From an uncultured Kouleothrix sp. (GTDB lineage: Bacteria > Chloroflexota > Chloroflexia > Chloroflexales > Roseiflexaceae), in contig CALLYN010000562.1 of the NCBI GenBank assembly GCA_937858455.1, positions 1 through 7,389 on the forward strand: 7,389 bases of DNA. Reading direction: 5' to 3'. The stretch's first letter is position 1. Each line of letters starts with the position of its first letter. A program made the position numbers and the translations under genes. This document shows positions 1 through 5,791 of the stretch, one piece after another. The notes beneath the pieces were generated by a model. The model had not been told where the DNA came from, searched no databases, and was given only the letters and a program-made list of their open reading frames with translations.

Positions 1-1678
1 AGGCAGATAGAACATGGCGAAGCGATCTGTCGTCGTCCCGGGAGGAACGTTTTACGAGCCTCAGGATTGGGTCGATTTCATGCGCCGAGCGATCCGTGGC
101 ACCGCGCACGAGATGCCTGATTTCGGTCTCGATATGCGATGGGACTACGGCCCACCCGAGCGGATGATTCCCATGCTGTTCGAGGCTCTTCGCGATAGCG
201 ATATGGCGAAGGACATGGCCGAAGCGTGCATGTGGCTGTTGGAGCGCGGCACCCAAGATGAGCGCAGCGGTGCGCGCAGAGGCCCGTTCGAGCACGCGCC
301 GCATGCAGCGGAGCGGATTCGACGCTTGCTGACAGTCGATTTCGAGCGCAGCAGGCCCCAGGCGTACGCGCTGTGCCGCGCGCGCGGCGTGCTGTGCGCG
401 CTGGGCCTGGTGCTCGGCGCGGCGCACCTGCTCCTGGATCTGGCGCTGCAGCTTGCGCTGCCAGCGCTCGCCGGAATACTCGCCGCCGGGGCCAAACGCG
501 GCCGATAGCTCGCGCCCCAGCTCGTTGCCCAGGTTGCTGAACTCGCGGCCGATCTCCTCGCCCATGCGGCCCATGTCTTCGCCAAAGCGGCCCCAATCCC
601 AGCTGGCGCTCGAGCTGCGCGGCGCGCCGCCGCCGTGAAGCGCCAGATCGCCGCCGACCATCAGGTCGAGCTGGGCCGCGCCCTCGCCGTACACCGCCGT
701 GAACATCCCCGCGCCGCTCGACACAATCCGCTCGCCGCTGATATCGCCGCCGACCGTCGCGCGCAGCGTCAGGTTGGCGTCGCGCGGCAGTGCGATCGAC
801 GCATCGCCGCCGACGTTGACGCTGGTGACGCTGCCGGCTGGGAACGCCGAGTCGAGGCTCAGGTCGCCGCCGACATTGCCCAGCCGTACGTCGCTGCGCT
901 CGGCCTCGATCGACGCGTCGCCGCCGACGCTGCCGAGCCGGATGCTGCCGGCCACATCGTGGATTGCGCAGTCGCCGCCGACGCTACCCAGGCGCAGCTC
1001 GCCGCCGACATCGTGGATCGCGCAGTCGCCGCCGACGCTGCCGATCTGCACGCTGGCGGCGGCGTGGATCGCGCAGTCGCCGCCGACCTGCTCGCCGGCC
1101 ACCACGGTTTGGCCCGCGCCGTCTACCGACAGGTCGCCGCCGACATTGCGGTAGCGCAGCGCTTCGCCGCCGCTCGCCGACAGGTCGCCGCCGATGTTGC
1201 CCAGCGTGGCGCTGCGCGCGCCGTCGAGCGCGGCGTCGCCGTCGACCTGCTCGATCTCGAGCTGGGCCACATCGCCGATCTCGGCGTCGCCGCCCACGCG
1301 CTCGGCCACGCGCAGCGTAGCCGTATCGCGCACGGTCAGGTCGCCGCCAACCCGGCCAAGCTGTACATCGCCCTCAATCTCGTCGATCTCGGCGTCGCCG
1401 CCGACGTATGTTGCCGAGAGCGCGCGCAGGCCGCGGGCATCCAGGTCGCCGGCCACGCGCTCGGCCGCAAGGTCGGCGTCGTGCGGCAGGCGCAGCGTCA
1501 GGTCGCCGTTGGCGCGCTCGATCACCACTGCCTCGTCGGTCTGGCTTACATTGCCGAACCAGCTGTCGCTCTCGATCGCGACGGCGCGCTCGTCCCACAG
1601 CTCGACCCGCAGATCGCCACGGCAGTCGCCGATCAGGATGCGTGGCGCATCGCCTACCGGAAAAGATTGCATTGGCAT
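1..1678 (-). CDS. VGGD-repeat DUF4097/'toastrack'-like protein, 3' end disrupted
   Basis: Start ATG at 1678 with GGGAGG 6 nt upstream. Residues about 17-347 form a degenerate repeat of 17-25 residues built around [VI]GGD followed by a hydrophobic x-hydrophobic strand (VGGDAEI, VGGDLTV, VGGDLSL and so on). I count 13 exact [VI]GGD copies from V92 to V341 plus variants such as VAGD, IEGD, VDGD and VGGE. This is the beta-solenoid-like pattern of DUF4097-type putative adhesin/toastrack proteins, which in Firmicutes belong to LiaX/YvlB envelope-stress systems. Residues about 350-440 are a charged, Gln/Arg/Ala-rich tail (around EEIGREFSNLGNELGRE, then WQRKLQRQIQEQVRRAEHQ) that should be helical or coiled-coil. 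No signal peptide or membrane segment is visible. The frame stays open to base 1, but below about 370 the translation loses repeat and helix character and is antisense to a plausible plus-strand gene, so the authentic end is not in the window. The exact role is unknown. Confidence 0.75.
   Translation of the reverse strand, partial: MPMQSFPVGDAPRILIGDCRGDLRVELWDERAVAIESDSWFGNVSQTDEAVVIERANGDLTLRLPHDADLAAERVAGDLDARGLRALSATYVGGDAEIDEIEGDVQLGRVGGDLTVRDTATLRVAERVGGDAEIGDVAQLEIEQVDGDAALDGARSATLGNIGGDLSASGGEALRYRNVGGDLSVDGAGQTVVAGEQVGGDCAIHAAASVQIGSVGGDCAIHDVGGELRLGSVGGDCAIHDVAGSIRLGSVGGDASIEAERSDVRLGNVGGDLSLDSAFPAGSVTSVNVGGDASIALPRDANLTLRATVGGDISGERIVSSGAGMFTAVYGEGAAQLDLMVGGDLALHGGGAPRSSSASWDWGRFGEDMGRMGEEIGREFSNLGNELGRELSAAFGPGGEYSGERWQRKLQRQIQEQVRRAEHQAQRAQHAARAAQRVRLGPAALEIDCQQASNPLRCMRRVLERASARTAALILGAALQQPHARFGHVLRHIAIAKSLEQHGNHPLGWAVVPSHIETEIRHLVRGATDRSAHEIDPILRLVKRSSRDDDRSLRHVLSA
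14..508 (+). CDS. Unrecognised protein, N-terminal part only; 3' part is antisense of the neighbouring gene
   Basis: The frame opens at an ATG preceded by AGGCAG with about 7 nt spacing and runs 164 codons. Residues 1 to about 112 look like a real soluble protein: acidic and basic residues are mixed, Met and Trp are frequent, and helical stretches appear around FMRRAIRG and MLFEALRDSDMAKDMAEACMWLLERG. I do not recognise the family. From about residue 115 the frame is the exact antisense of the helical tail of the minus-strand VGGD-repeat gene. It becomes an Ala/Leu-rich pseudo-membrane segment, so the real C terminus is probably missing. Codons such as CGA, TCT, GAT, CCT and TTG in the first 340 bases differ from the core of the window. 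This is the only plus-strand gene and it lies on the far side of a suspected junction. I think a real partial gene is likely and the stop at 508 meaningless. Confidence 0.4.
   Translation: MAKRSVVVPGGTFYEPQDWVDFMRRAIRGTAHEMPDFGLDMRWDYGPPERMIPMLFEALRDSDMAKDMAEACMWLLERGTQDERSGARRGPFEHAPHAAERIRRLLTVDFERSRPQAYALCRARGVLCALGLVLGAAHLLLDLALQLALPALAGILAAGAKRGR
340..390. other. Probable sequence junction, left side
   Basis: On the minus strand the Arg/Gln/Ala helical tail of the VGGD gene ends around here. The continuing frame becomes a patternless string (from about LGPAALEIDCQQASNPLRC) that is better explained as antisense of a plus-strand gene. On the plus strand the opposite happens: a normal-looking protein turns into antisense Ala/Leu sequence. 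Codon use changes at the same place. The exact breakpoint cannot be fixed by eye. Confidence 0.5.
959..1087 (-). repeat. Three near-identical 24-bp coding repeats (VGGDCAIH)
   Basis: Copies lie at 959-982, 1013-1036 and 1064-1087, 54 and 51 bases apart. The latter two are identical and the first differs by one silent base (GCA for GCG). All are in the same reading frame and encode VGGDCAIH at residues 233-240, 215-222 and 198-205 of the VGGD-repeat protein. They are internal gene repeats, likely from recent unit duplication, not a separate element. Confidence 0.85.
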
Positions 1679-1684
1679 GTTTTG

Positions 1685-1690
1685 CCTCCC
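1685..1690 (-). promoter_or_regulatory. Ribosome binding site of the VGGD-repeat gene
   Basis: GGGAGG on the minus strand, 6 nt before the ATG at 1678. It favours that ATG over the second in-frame ATG two codons later. The following CAA matches the leader of the SHOCT-like gene, where GGGAGGCAA also occurs. Confidence 0.7.
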
Positions 1691-1700
1691 TATCACTATT

Positions 1701-1715
1701 TGGGCCGATCGCCCA
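1701..1715 (-). other. Short inverted repeat between SHOCT-like and VGGD-repeat genes
   Basis: TGGGC / GCCCA with a 5-nt loop, 4 bases after the SHOCT-like stop and upstream of the next RBS. No T-run follows on the minus strand, so a factor-independent terminator is unlikely. With a 5-bp stem in GC-rich DNA, chance is a real possibility. Confidence 0.25.
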
Positions 1716-1718
1716 GTT

Positions 1719-2081
1719 CTATTCGACAAAAATCTCGATCTGCTCGTTTGCGTCGAGATCCTGCATCTCGAACACCCGCCCGGTTGCGCCGGTTTCGATC
1801 GCGCGTAGAATATCGCCGGTGTTGGTGCCGGCAGCGTAGGGCGCCAGGCGCGCGCCTAGCTTCAGTCCCACCGCCACCAGGCTCACCGGGATGGTGACAT
1901 TGATCGTCGGGCGGCGCGTGGCCAGGTCGCTGACGCGCACGCGCAGGGTGCGCGGCGGCGTGGGGCGGCTGCGCTCGCGCGGCTCGCCGAGCGCGTCGAT
2001 CAGCTGCGCGCCTTCTTCGGCGCTCACCTGGCCGCCCTCGATCATTTTTAAAATGCGTAGCCGTTCTTCCGAGATCGACAT
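1719..2081 (-). CDS. Small SHOCT-like domain protein (LiaX/YvlB N-terminal-like)
   Basis: 120 residues. The start ATG at 2081 is backed by GGGGGAGG 5 nt upstream. Residues 5-31 (EERLRILKMIEGGQVSAEEG, then AQLIDAL) are a clear SHOCT-like two-helix motif: a first helix, a short GG turn, then SAEEGAQLIDAL. In LiaX/YvlB-type proteins this unit sits at the N terminus ahead of DUF4097. Residues 33-44 are a Pro/Arg linker. Residues 45-120 are a compact alpha/beta-looking domain starting TLRVRVSD, with NVTIPVSLVAVGLKLGARLA in the middle and ending in an acidic EQIEIFVE. I recall similar small proteins from Chloroflexota but know no function. No membrane span is evident. It lies 73 bp after DUF2089 and 40 bp before the VGGD-repeat gene on the same strand, so co-transcription and a shared regulatory or envelope-stress role are reasonable inferences. 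Confidence 0.85.
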   Translation of the reverse strand: MSISEERLRILKMIEGGQVSAEEGAQLIDALGEPRERSRPTPPRTLRVRVSDLATRRPTINVTIPVSLVAVGLKLGARLAPYAAGTNTGDILRAIETGATGRVFEMQDLDANEQIEIFVE

Positions 2082-2086
2082 ACTTG

Positions 2087-2094
2087 CCTCCCCC
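2087..2094 (-). promoter_or_regulatory. Ribosome binding site of the SHOCT-like gene
   Basis: GGGGGAGG on the minus strand, 5 nt before the ATG at 2081. It sits directly 3' of a potential stem-loop (2098-2144), so access to this site could depend on that structure. Confidence 0.75.
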
Positions 2095-2097
2095 GAG

Positions 2098-2144
2098 CCG
2101 AGCAGCCAGGAGCCATGATGGCTCGTGCTTCCTGCGATGCTCGG
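2098..2144 (-). other. Two-tier stem-loop in the DUF2089 / SHOCT-like gap
   Basis: Outer arms CCGAGCA (2098-2104) and TGCTCGG (2138-2144) are perfectly complementary over 7 bp. They enclose a perfect 6-bp hairpin GAGCCA-TGA-TGGCTC (2110-2124). The structure fills most of the 73-bp gap, beginning 10 nt after the DUF2089 stop and ending 3 nt before the RBS of the next gene. No T-run follows, so it looks more like an mRNA stabilising, attenuating or RBS-modulating element, or an operator, than a Rho-independent terminator. Confidence 0.5.
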
Positions 2145-2154
2145 TTCTTGGCGC

Positions 2155-2523
2155 TCACGCGCGCAGCAGCTTCATGGCCTCTTCGACCGAGATCTCCTTG
2201 GCGGCTAGCCGATCGAGCACGGCGCGGCGGTCGGGCTGGCCGTTGGGCTCGGGCGGTGGCGCGGCGTAGCCCAGCGCGGCCACGATGTCGTCGAGCCGGT
2301 TGCGCGCGGTGTTGTAGGCGATCTTCAGGTCGCCGGCTACGCCGTTGATGTTGCCGCGGTTTTTCACCATGAGCTCAACGAAGTCGAGCTGCTCGCGGCT
2401 CAGTCGGCCGAGCCAGCCAAGCGTGAAATGGCCGTCGATGCCGGTGTGGCAGGTGTCGCACGCCAGCCGAACCGCGTGCAGTGTCTCGCCGCACACCGGG
2501 CACGTCGTGATGAGTGGGTACAT
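2155..2523 (-). CDS. DUF2089 family protein: zinc ribbon, HTH-like core, SHOCT-like tail
   Basis: 122 residues from the ATG at 2523. This start is chosen over an in-frame ATG 14 codons upstream because AAAGGAG lies 7 nt before it and the family begins with a sequence like YPLITTCPVCG. A CxxC pair at C8/C11 and another at C22/C25 form a probable zinc ribbon. Residues about 41-85 (LSREQLDFVELMVKNRGNIN, then GVAGDLKIAYNTARNRLDDI) look like a sigma-70-region-4-type helix-turn-helix, with the TARNRL helix as candidate recognition helix. Residues 98-121 (DRRAVLDRLAAKEISVEEAM, then KLL) repeat the SHOCT-like two-helix motif of the next gene. Domain order and length fit DUF2089, a family seen near PspC/YvlB-like envelope-stress genes. 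A DNA-binding regulator of the local operon is the best guess; direct evidence of binding is lacking. Confidence 0.9.
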   Translation of the reverse strand: MYPLITTCPVCGETLHAVRLACDTCHTGIDGHFTLGWLGRLSREQLDFVELMVKNRGNINGVAGDLKIAYNTARNRLDDIVAALGYAAPPPEPNGQPDRRAVLDRLAAKEISVEEAMKLLRA

Positions 2524-2530
2524 TGGTGGT

Positions 2531-2537
2531 CTCCTTT
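2531..2537 (-). promoter_or_regulatory. Ribosome binding site deciding the DUF2089 start
   Basis: AAAGGAG on the minus strand, 7 nt before the ATG at 2523. Because it lies inside the upstream extension of the frame, the longer 136-residue version is not the likely product. Confidence 0.8.
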
Positions 2538-2616
2538 TGCATTGCATAGTGCAGATCGCAGCCAATCCGCGAGATCATCTGCAGTCCGAATGGGTAGCAT
2601 GTGCGCGCTATGCGAT

Positions 2617-3876
2617 CTAGCTGCGCACTGGTAGCTTCAGCACATTGGCGCGGCGCGCGCCACCAAGCAGGGCGGGAACGATGATGCCGGCCAGAACATA
2701 CACGCAGCCCTGAATATTCAGCACCGTCACCACGCCCGCTTTGTCGCCAAACGTGCCGGCCAGCGTCGTGCCAAGCAGCGCCATCAGCGCCCCGGCCATT
2801 GCGTAGGTGCCAAACACCCGGCCGCGGTACGCATCGGCTACCGCGCTCTGCAGCAGCGTGCTGCGCCCCGCCGAGAACACCACGCCAGGGATGCCGACCG
2901 CGACAAACAGCGCGACTGCGGGCAGGAACCCTGGCAAGAAAGCCGGGTAGTTGAAGATCGCCAGATCGATCAGCCCGAATAGCACCCCGCCGATGCCCAG
3001 CAATCTGGCTGGCGCGACGCGGTGGCCGATCCAGCCAACCAGCACCCCACCCAGCAGGCCGCCAACCGCCTGCGCCGACATCAGCCAGCCGATCTCGGTC
3101 GCGCCGCCGCCCAACACCCTGTTCACAAATACCACGAACAGCACCGCGAAAACGCCTTCGCCGAGCGAGACAATTGCAACCAGGCCGAACATGATGCTGA
3201 TCACCCGGTCGGCACGGATCAGCCTCAGGCCCGCCAGCCACTCGCGGGCCACCTTGGCCCAGGCGCTACCAAAGTGTTCAGGCGTGGTGCCGGGCGCCGG
3301 GCTCGCGCGGTACGAGCCGGCGATCAGGCCGATCATCGCGGCGGAGATCAGGAAGGTCGCCGCGTCGAGCACTGCAACGCCCGCCAGCCCCACCAGGCCG
3401 GCCGCCAGGCCGCCGATCGCCGGGCCGAGCAAGCGCGCCAGGTTGTTATTCAGCGCGTTGAGTGAGTTGGCCGCCACCAGGTGCTGCTCGTCGACGAGCA
3501 GCGGCAGCAGCGCGTTTTCGGCCGGGCCGAAGAACTGCGCGATCGTCGACTCGAAGAACATGACCACATACAGCACCCACAGCTGGTCGGCCGAGCGCAC
3601 CAGCAGCAGCGGCACTAGCCCGGCGGCCAGCAGCAAGTTGCTGATCACCATGGTGCGCTTGCGGTCCCAGCGGTCGACGAACACGCCGGCGATCGAGCCA
3701 AAGAGCAGATCGGGCAGCATGCCGGCCATCAGCAGCGTGCTGGTCGCCAATGTTGAGCCGGTCAGCTGGAGCACGTAGATCGGCAGGGCTATCATCAGTA
3801 TCCAGTCGCCGGCGAGCGAGATCAGCCCGGCCGTCCAGAGCAGCCCAAAGTTTCGCTGTCGCAGTGTTGCGAACAT
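2617..3876 (-). CDS. MFS transporter, MFS_3/drug-efflux-like
   Basis: 419 residues, the usual length for a 12-helix major facilitator. The start ATG at 3876 has AGAGGAT about 9 nt upstream, and the N terminus FATLRQRNFGLLWTAGLISL is typical of the EntS/MefA-like branch (MFS_3). The cytoplasmic loop 2-3 signature is present at residues 64-74: GVFVDRWDRKR, with D68, R69, R72 and K73 in place. Another conserved stretch is around FFGPAENALLPLLVDEQHLV, typical of this branch. Hydrophobic helices alternate through the protein, with a central hydrophilic linker near residues 188-218 (RASPAPGTTPEHFGSAWAKV). The substrate cannot be told; proton-driven export of a small molecule is the family expectation. 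It follows the ABC permeases by 84 bp and precedes DUF2089 by 93 bp on the same strand, so it may be the middle of one operon or the start of a second transcript. Confidence 0.9.
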   Translation of the reverse strand: MFATLRQRNFGLLWTAGLISLAGDWILMIALPIYVLQLTGSTLATSTLLMAGMLPDLLFGSIAGVFVDRWDRKRTMVISNLLLAAGLVPLLLVRSADQLWVLYVVMFFESTIAQFFGPAENALLPLLVDEQHLVAANSLNALNNNLARLLGPAIGGLAAGLVGLAGVAVLDAATFLISAAMIGLIAGSYRASPAPGTTPEHFGSAWAKVAREWLAGLRLIRADRVISIMFGLVAIVSLGEGVFAVLFVVFVNRVLGGGATEIGWLMSAQAVGGLLGGVLVGWIGHRVAPARLLGIGGVLFGLIDLAIFNYPAFLPGFLPAVALFVAVGIPGVVFSAGRSTLLQSAVADAYRGRVFGTYAMAGALMALLGTTLAGTFGDKAGVVTVLNIQGCVYVLAGIIVPALLGGARRANVLKLPVRS

Positions 3877-3885
3877 GAGTCTGTC

Positions 3886-3936
3886 ATCCTCTACAAGCTA
3901 TGCGCCGGCGGCGCGAGGCTGCCCGGGCCGTCCGGG
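3886..3936 (-). promoter_or_regulatory. Leader of the MFS gene with RBS and two small hairpins
   Basis: On the minus strand, CCCGG-5 nt-CCGGG (3922-3936) and GCGCC-GCC-GGCGC (3902-3914) precede the weak RBS AGAGGAT (3886-3892). The gap between the upstream permease stop (3961) and the MFS start is 84 bp, enough for a promoter, but I see no convincing -35/-10 pair. The hairpins have 5-bp stems and are not followed by T-runs. Confidence 0.3.
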
Positions 3937-3960
3937 TTTCCCTATTTCCGATACAGTCTA

Positions 3961-4824
3961 TTAATGCTGCCCAAGTGTCCCGAGCGTCCGCACGCGCCGC
4001 TCGACGCGCAGGAACACCATGTAGCCCAGCGGCGCCATGACCGCCATAAACGCCAGCAGGATGGCGATCTCGTAGCCCACGCCCAGCAGCGGCGTCGCGC
4101 CCAGCAGCAGCGCGCGCACCGCGTCGAAGCCGTAGGTCAGCGGCAGCGCCAGCGCCAGCGGCAGCAGCAGCCGCGGCAGCACCTGCACCGGGAACTGGCT
4201 GCCCGAGAGCGTCGAGACCACGAAGTTCGACACGTCCACCAGCGTGTTGGCGTCGCGCAGCAGCAGCACCAGCGCGGCGAAGGCGAAGCCGAAGCCGTAC
4301 AGCGCCACCAGCATGGGCGCGAGCGTCAGCGCGGCCGCCAGCAGGCTGCCCGAGGCGCGGAAGCCAAACACCAGCCAGGCCAGAAACAGCATCCCGGCGC
4401 TGTTCAGCGTGGTGATCGTCAGGCTGGCGAGCGTCTGCCCCACCAGCAGCAGCGCGCGCGGGATCGGCGCCAGCCAGTTGCTCTCGAGCACGCCCGAGTC
4501 CATCTCGGTTTTCAGCGCGTAGCCCATGCCCCAGAACACCGCGCTGATGTAGTTCGCCAGCACCGCGCCGATCAGAATAAACGACATATAGTCGGCGGTG
4601 CCGGTGTAGGCCGCGAAGCCGGTGTTGCCGGCCGGCCCGGCGAAGCTCTTGCCGAGGAAGTACACCGGCGTGAGCCAGGCTAGCGGCTCGATCACCCGGA
4701 ACAGCGCGTTCATGGGGTAGCGAAAGAACACGATCCAGTCTTTGCGGGCGATCGCCAGCGCCGCGCGCAGGTACGAGCGCCAGCTGATTTCAGCAAGGCT
4801 TGTAGGTGGCATAGGTGGCCTCAT
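3961..4824 (-). CDS. ABC-2 type transporter permease (second of a tandem pair)
   Basis: 287 residues, the normal size of an ABC2_membrane permease, with about six hydrophobic helices (near 40-60, 80-102, 124-152, 163-188, 200-225 and 250-272). Residues 25-36 (IARKDWIVFFRY) are the amphipathic N-terminal helix. The family's GTLE-like signature appears as SGVLESNWLAPI (110-121) and the late PLTY motif as LALPLTYGFDAVRALL (225-240). The ATG at 4824 lies 3 bp after the stop of the preceding permease and lacks a clear RBS; another ATG four codons in (4812) has AGG 6 nt upstream. Either way translational coupling is likely. It is paralogous to its neighbour (shared K[DE]W..F.RYP, LESNWL, PLTY and a tail ending G[DT]LGQ), suggesting a heterodimeric membrane channel. 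No ATPase partner is in the window and the substrate is unknown. Confidence 0.9.
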   Translation of the reverse strand: MRPPMPPTSLAEISWRSYLRAALAIARKDWIVFFRYPMNALFRVIEPLAWLTPVYFLGKSFAGPAGNTGFAAYTGTADYMSFILIGAVLANYISAVFWGMGYALKTEMDSGVLESNWLAPIPRALLLVGQTLASLTITTLNSAGMLFLAWLVFGFRASGSLLAAALTLAPMLVALYGFGFAFAALVLLLRDANTLVDVSNFVVSTLSGSQFPVQVLPRLLLPLALALPLTYGFDAVRALLLGATPLLGVGYEIAILLAFMAVMAPLGYMVFLRVERRVRTLGTLGQH

Positions 4825-4827
4825 ATG

Positions 4828-5685
4828 CTAGTACTGCCCGAGGTCGCCACGGCGGCGCGCGCCGCGCTCGACCACCGCAAACAGGGCGTAGCCCGCGAGC
4901 GGGCTAGCTATGGCGAACAGCGCCAGCGCCAGCAGGTCGCCGCGCAGCTGCTCGAAGGTGGCGCCGGTGAGCATCGCGCCGCGCAGCGCGCGAATGCTGT
5001 AGGTCAGCGGCAGGGCTGCGGCGACGCTTTGCATCCAGCCGGGCAGCACCGCCAGCGGAAAGGTGATGCCGCAGAAGATCATGAACAGGCCGCGCACCAG
5101 GAACACCATGGCGTTGGCCTCTTTGAAGCGCAGCACCAGGCTGGCGAACGCCACGCCAATGCCGTGGATCGTTGGGATCGTCAGCAGCAGCGCCAGCAGC
5201 GCCAGGCCAAGGTTGCCGCCCAGCACGTGTACGTCGAACGCCAGCCGGAATTCCAGCAGCGACACCCCCAGGAACACCACCGAAACCAGCAGCTTGGCCA
5301 GCGCGCCGCCCAGCATCAGCGACACGCGCCATGTCGGGCACAGCCAGTTCGACTCGAGCGTGCCGTGCATTTGCTCGCTGCGCAGGTACAGCCCGACATC
5401 CCACAGCGTCATGTTCAGCCACATCCACAGCACTGTGCCCACCACAATGAAGGCGACATAATCGCTGGTGCCGGCTAGCCGCTCGAACGTTGCCAGCGCC
5501 TCGCCGCCAGGCCCGCCCAGCGCCCTGGCGCTGAAGATATAGCCGAACGGCAGCAGCACCGGCCAGACGAACATCGAGATGATCCAGCTTGGGTAGCGCC
5601 GGAAGATCGTCCACTCCTTGCGGCCGATCATGGCGATCGCGCGTAGCTCGGAGCCGATCGTGCGCCGCGAGAGTGCCCCCTGCAT
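4828..5685 (-). CDS. ABC-2 type transporter permease (first of a tandem pair)
   Basis: 285 residues from the ATG at 5685. This start is chosen because AAAAGGAG lies 7 nt upstream; the frame extends 27 codons further to an ATG at 5766, but that extension contains the RBS and is not protein-like. Residues 19-31 (MIGRKEWTIFRRY) form the N-terminal interface helix. About six membrane segments follow (near 32-53, 76-96, 121-146, 156-183, 193-215 and 250-273). EQMHGTLESNWL (104-115) is the family GTLE signature, and LPGWMQSVAAALPLTY (214-229) is the conserved P-loop-to-PLTY stretch before the last helix. The C-terminal tail RRRGDLGQY is matched by the neighbour's LGTLGQH. It follows the S41-like gene by 106 bp and is almost fused to the second permease. 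Export of a lipid, polysaccharide or antibiotic-like compound is the family expectation, unproven here. Confidence 0.9.
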   Translation of the reverse strand: MQGALSRRTIGSELRAIAMIGRKEWTIFRRYPSWIISMFVWPVLLPFGYIFSARALGGPGGEALATFERLAGTSDYVAFIVVGTVLWMWLNMTLWDVGLYLRSEQMHGTLESNWLCPTWRVSLMLGGALAKLLVSVVFLGVSLLEFRLAFDVHVLGGNLGLALLALLLTIPTIHGIGVAFASLVLRFKEANAMVFLVRGLFMIFCGITFPLAVLPGWMQSVAAALPLTYSIRALRGAMLTGATFEQLRGDLLALALFAIASPLAGYALFAVVERGARRRGDLGQY

Positions 5686-5692
5686 ATGAATG

Positions 5693-5700
5693 CTCCTTTT
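5693..5700 (-). promoter_or_regulatory. Ribosome binding site deciding the first permease start
   Basis: AAAAGGAG on the minus strand, 7 nt before the ATG at 5685. Its strength and spacing outweigh the longer in-frame start at 5766. Confidence 0.8.
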
Positions 5701-5724
5701 AGGACTTGCGCAGCTGGCGCCTTT

Positions 5725-5779
5725 AGCCTTCGGCAGTGCGGTTTTTCCGCGCGGGGTGCGAAACATGCTGCCGCAGGCT
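5725..5779 (-). other. Imperfect long inverted repeat after the S41-like gene
   Basis: Arms 5725-5736 and 5768-5779 pair over 11 of 12 positions (AGCCT-x-CGGCAG against CTGCCG-x-AGGCT). The loop holds a second small hairpin, GCGG-5 nt-CCGC (5738-5750). It begins 12 nt after the stop of the S41-like gene on the minus strand and fills half of the 106-bp gap before the permease. No T-run follows on the minus strand, so it may be a transcript-end or processing structure, or a partial terminator between the hydrolase and transporter genes. Confidence 0.45.
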
Positions 5780-5791
5780 CAATAGCCGTAT

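Noticed and set aside
959..1087. CRISPR-like spaced repeats
   Set aside because: The regular 24-bp repeats are in frame within a protein repeat, the intervening sequences also encode repeat residues, and no cas gene is present.
635..1897. 420-codon open frame on the plus strand
   Set aside because: It is antisense to the VGGD-repeat gene and to part of the SHOCT-like gene. Its VAADVA-type repeats are the mirror of the VGGD codons, and it has no RBS or family resemblance.
2553..2618. 8-bp inverted repeat AGATCGCA ... TGCGATCT around the MFS / DUF2089 gap
   Set aside because: The arms are 50 nt apart and one overlaps the MFS stop codon; with no further pairing or T-run it is easily explained by chance.
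3964..5478. Long plus-strand frames rich in Gln, Arg and His opposite the two permeases
   Set aside because: These are complements of Leu/Ala-rich membrane-protein codons; low complexity, no RBS, no recognisable motifs.
5686..5766. Longer start for the first permease
   Set aside because: The 27 extra codons include the AAAAGGAG ribosome-binding site and the intergenic inverted repeat, and encode a non-family sequence.
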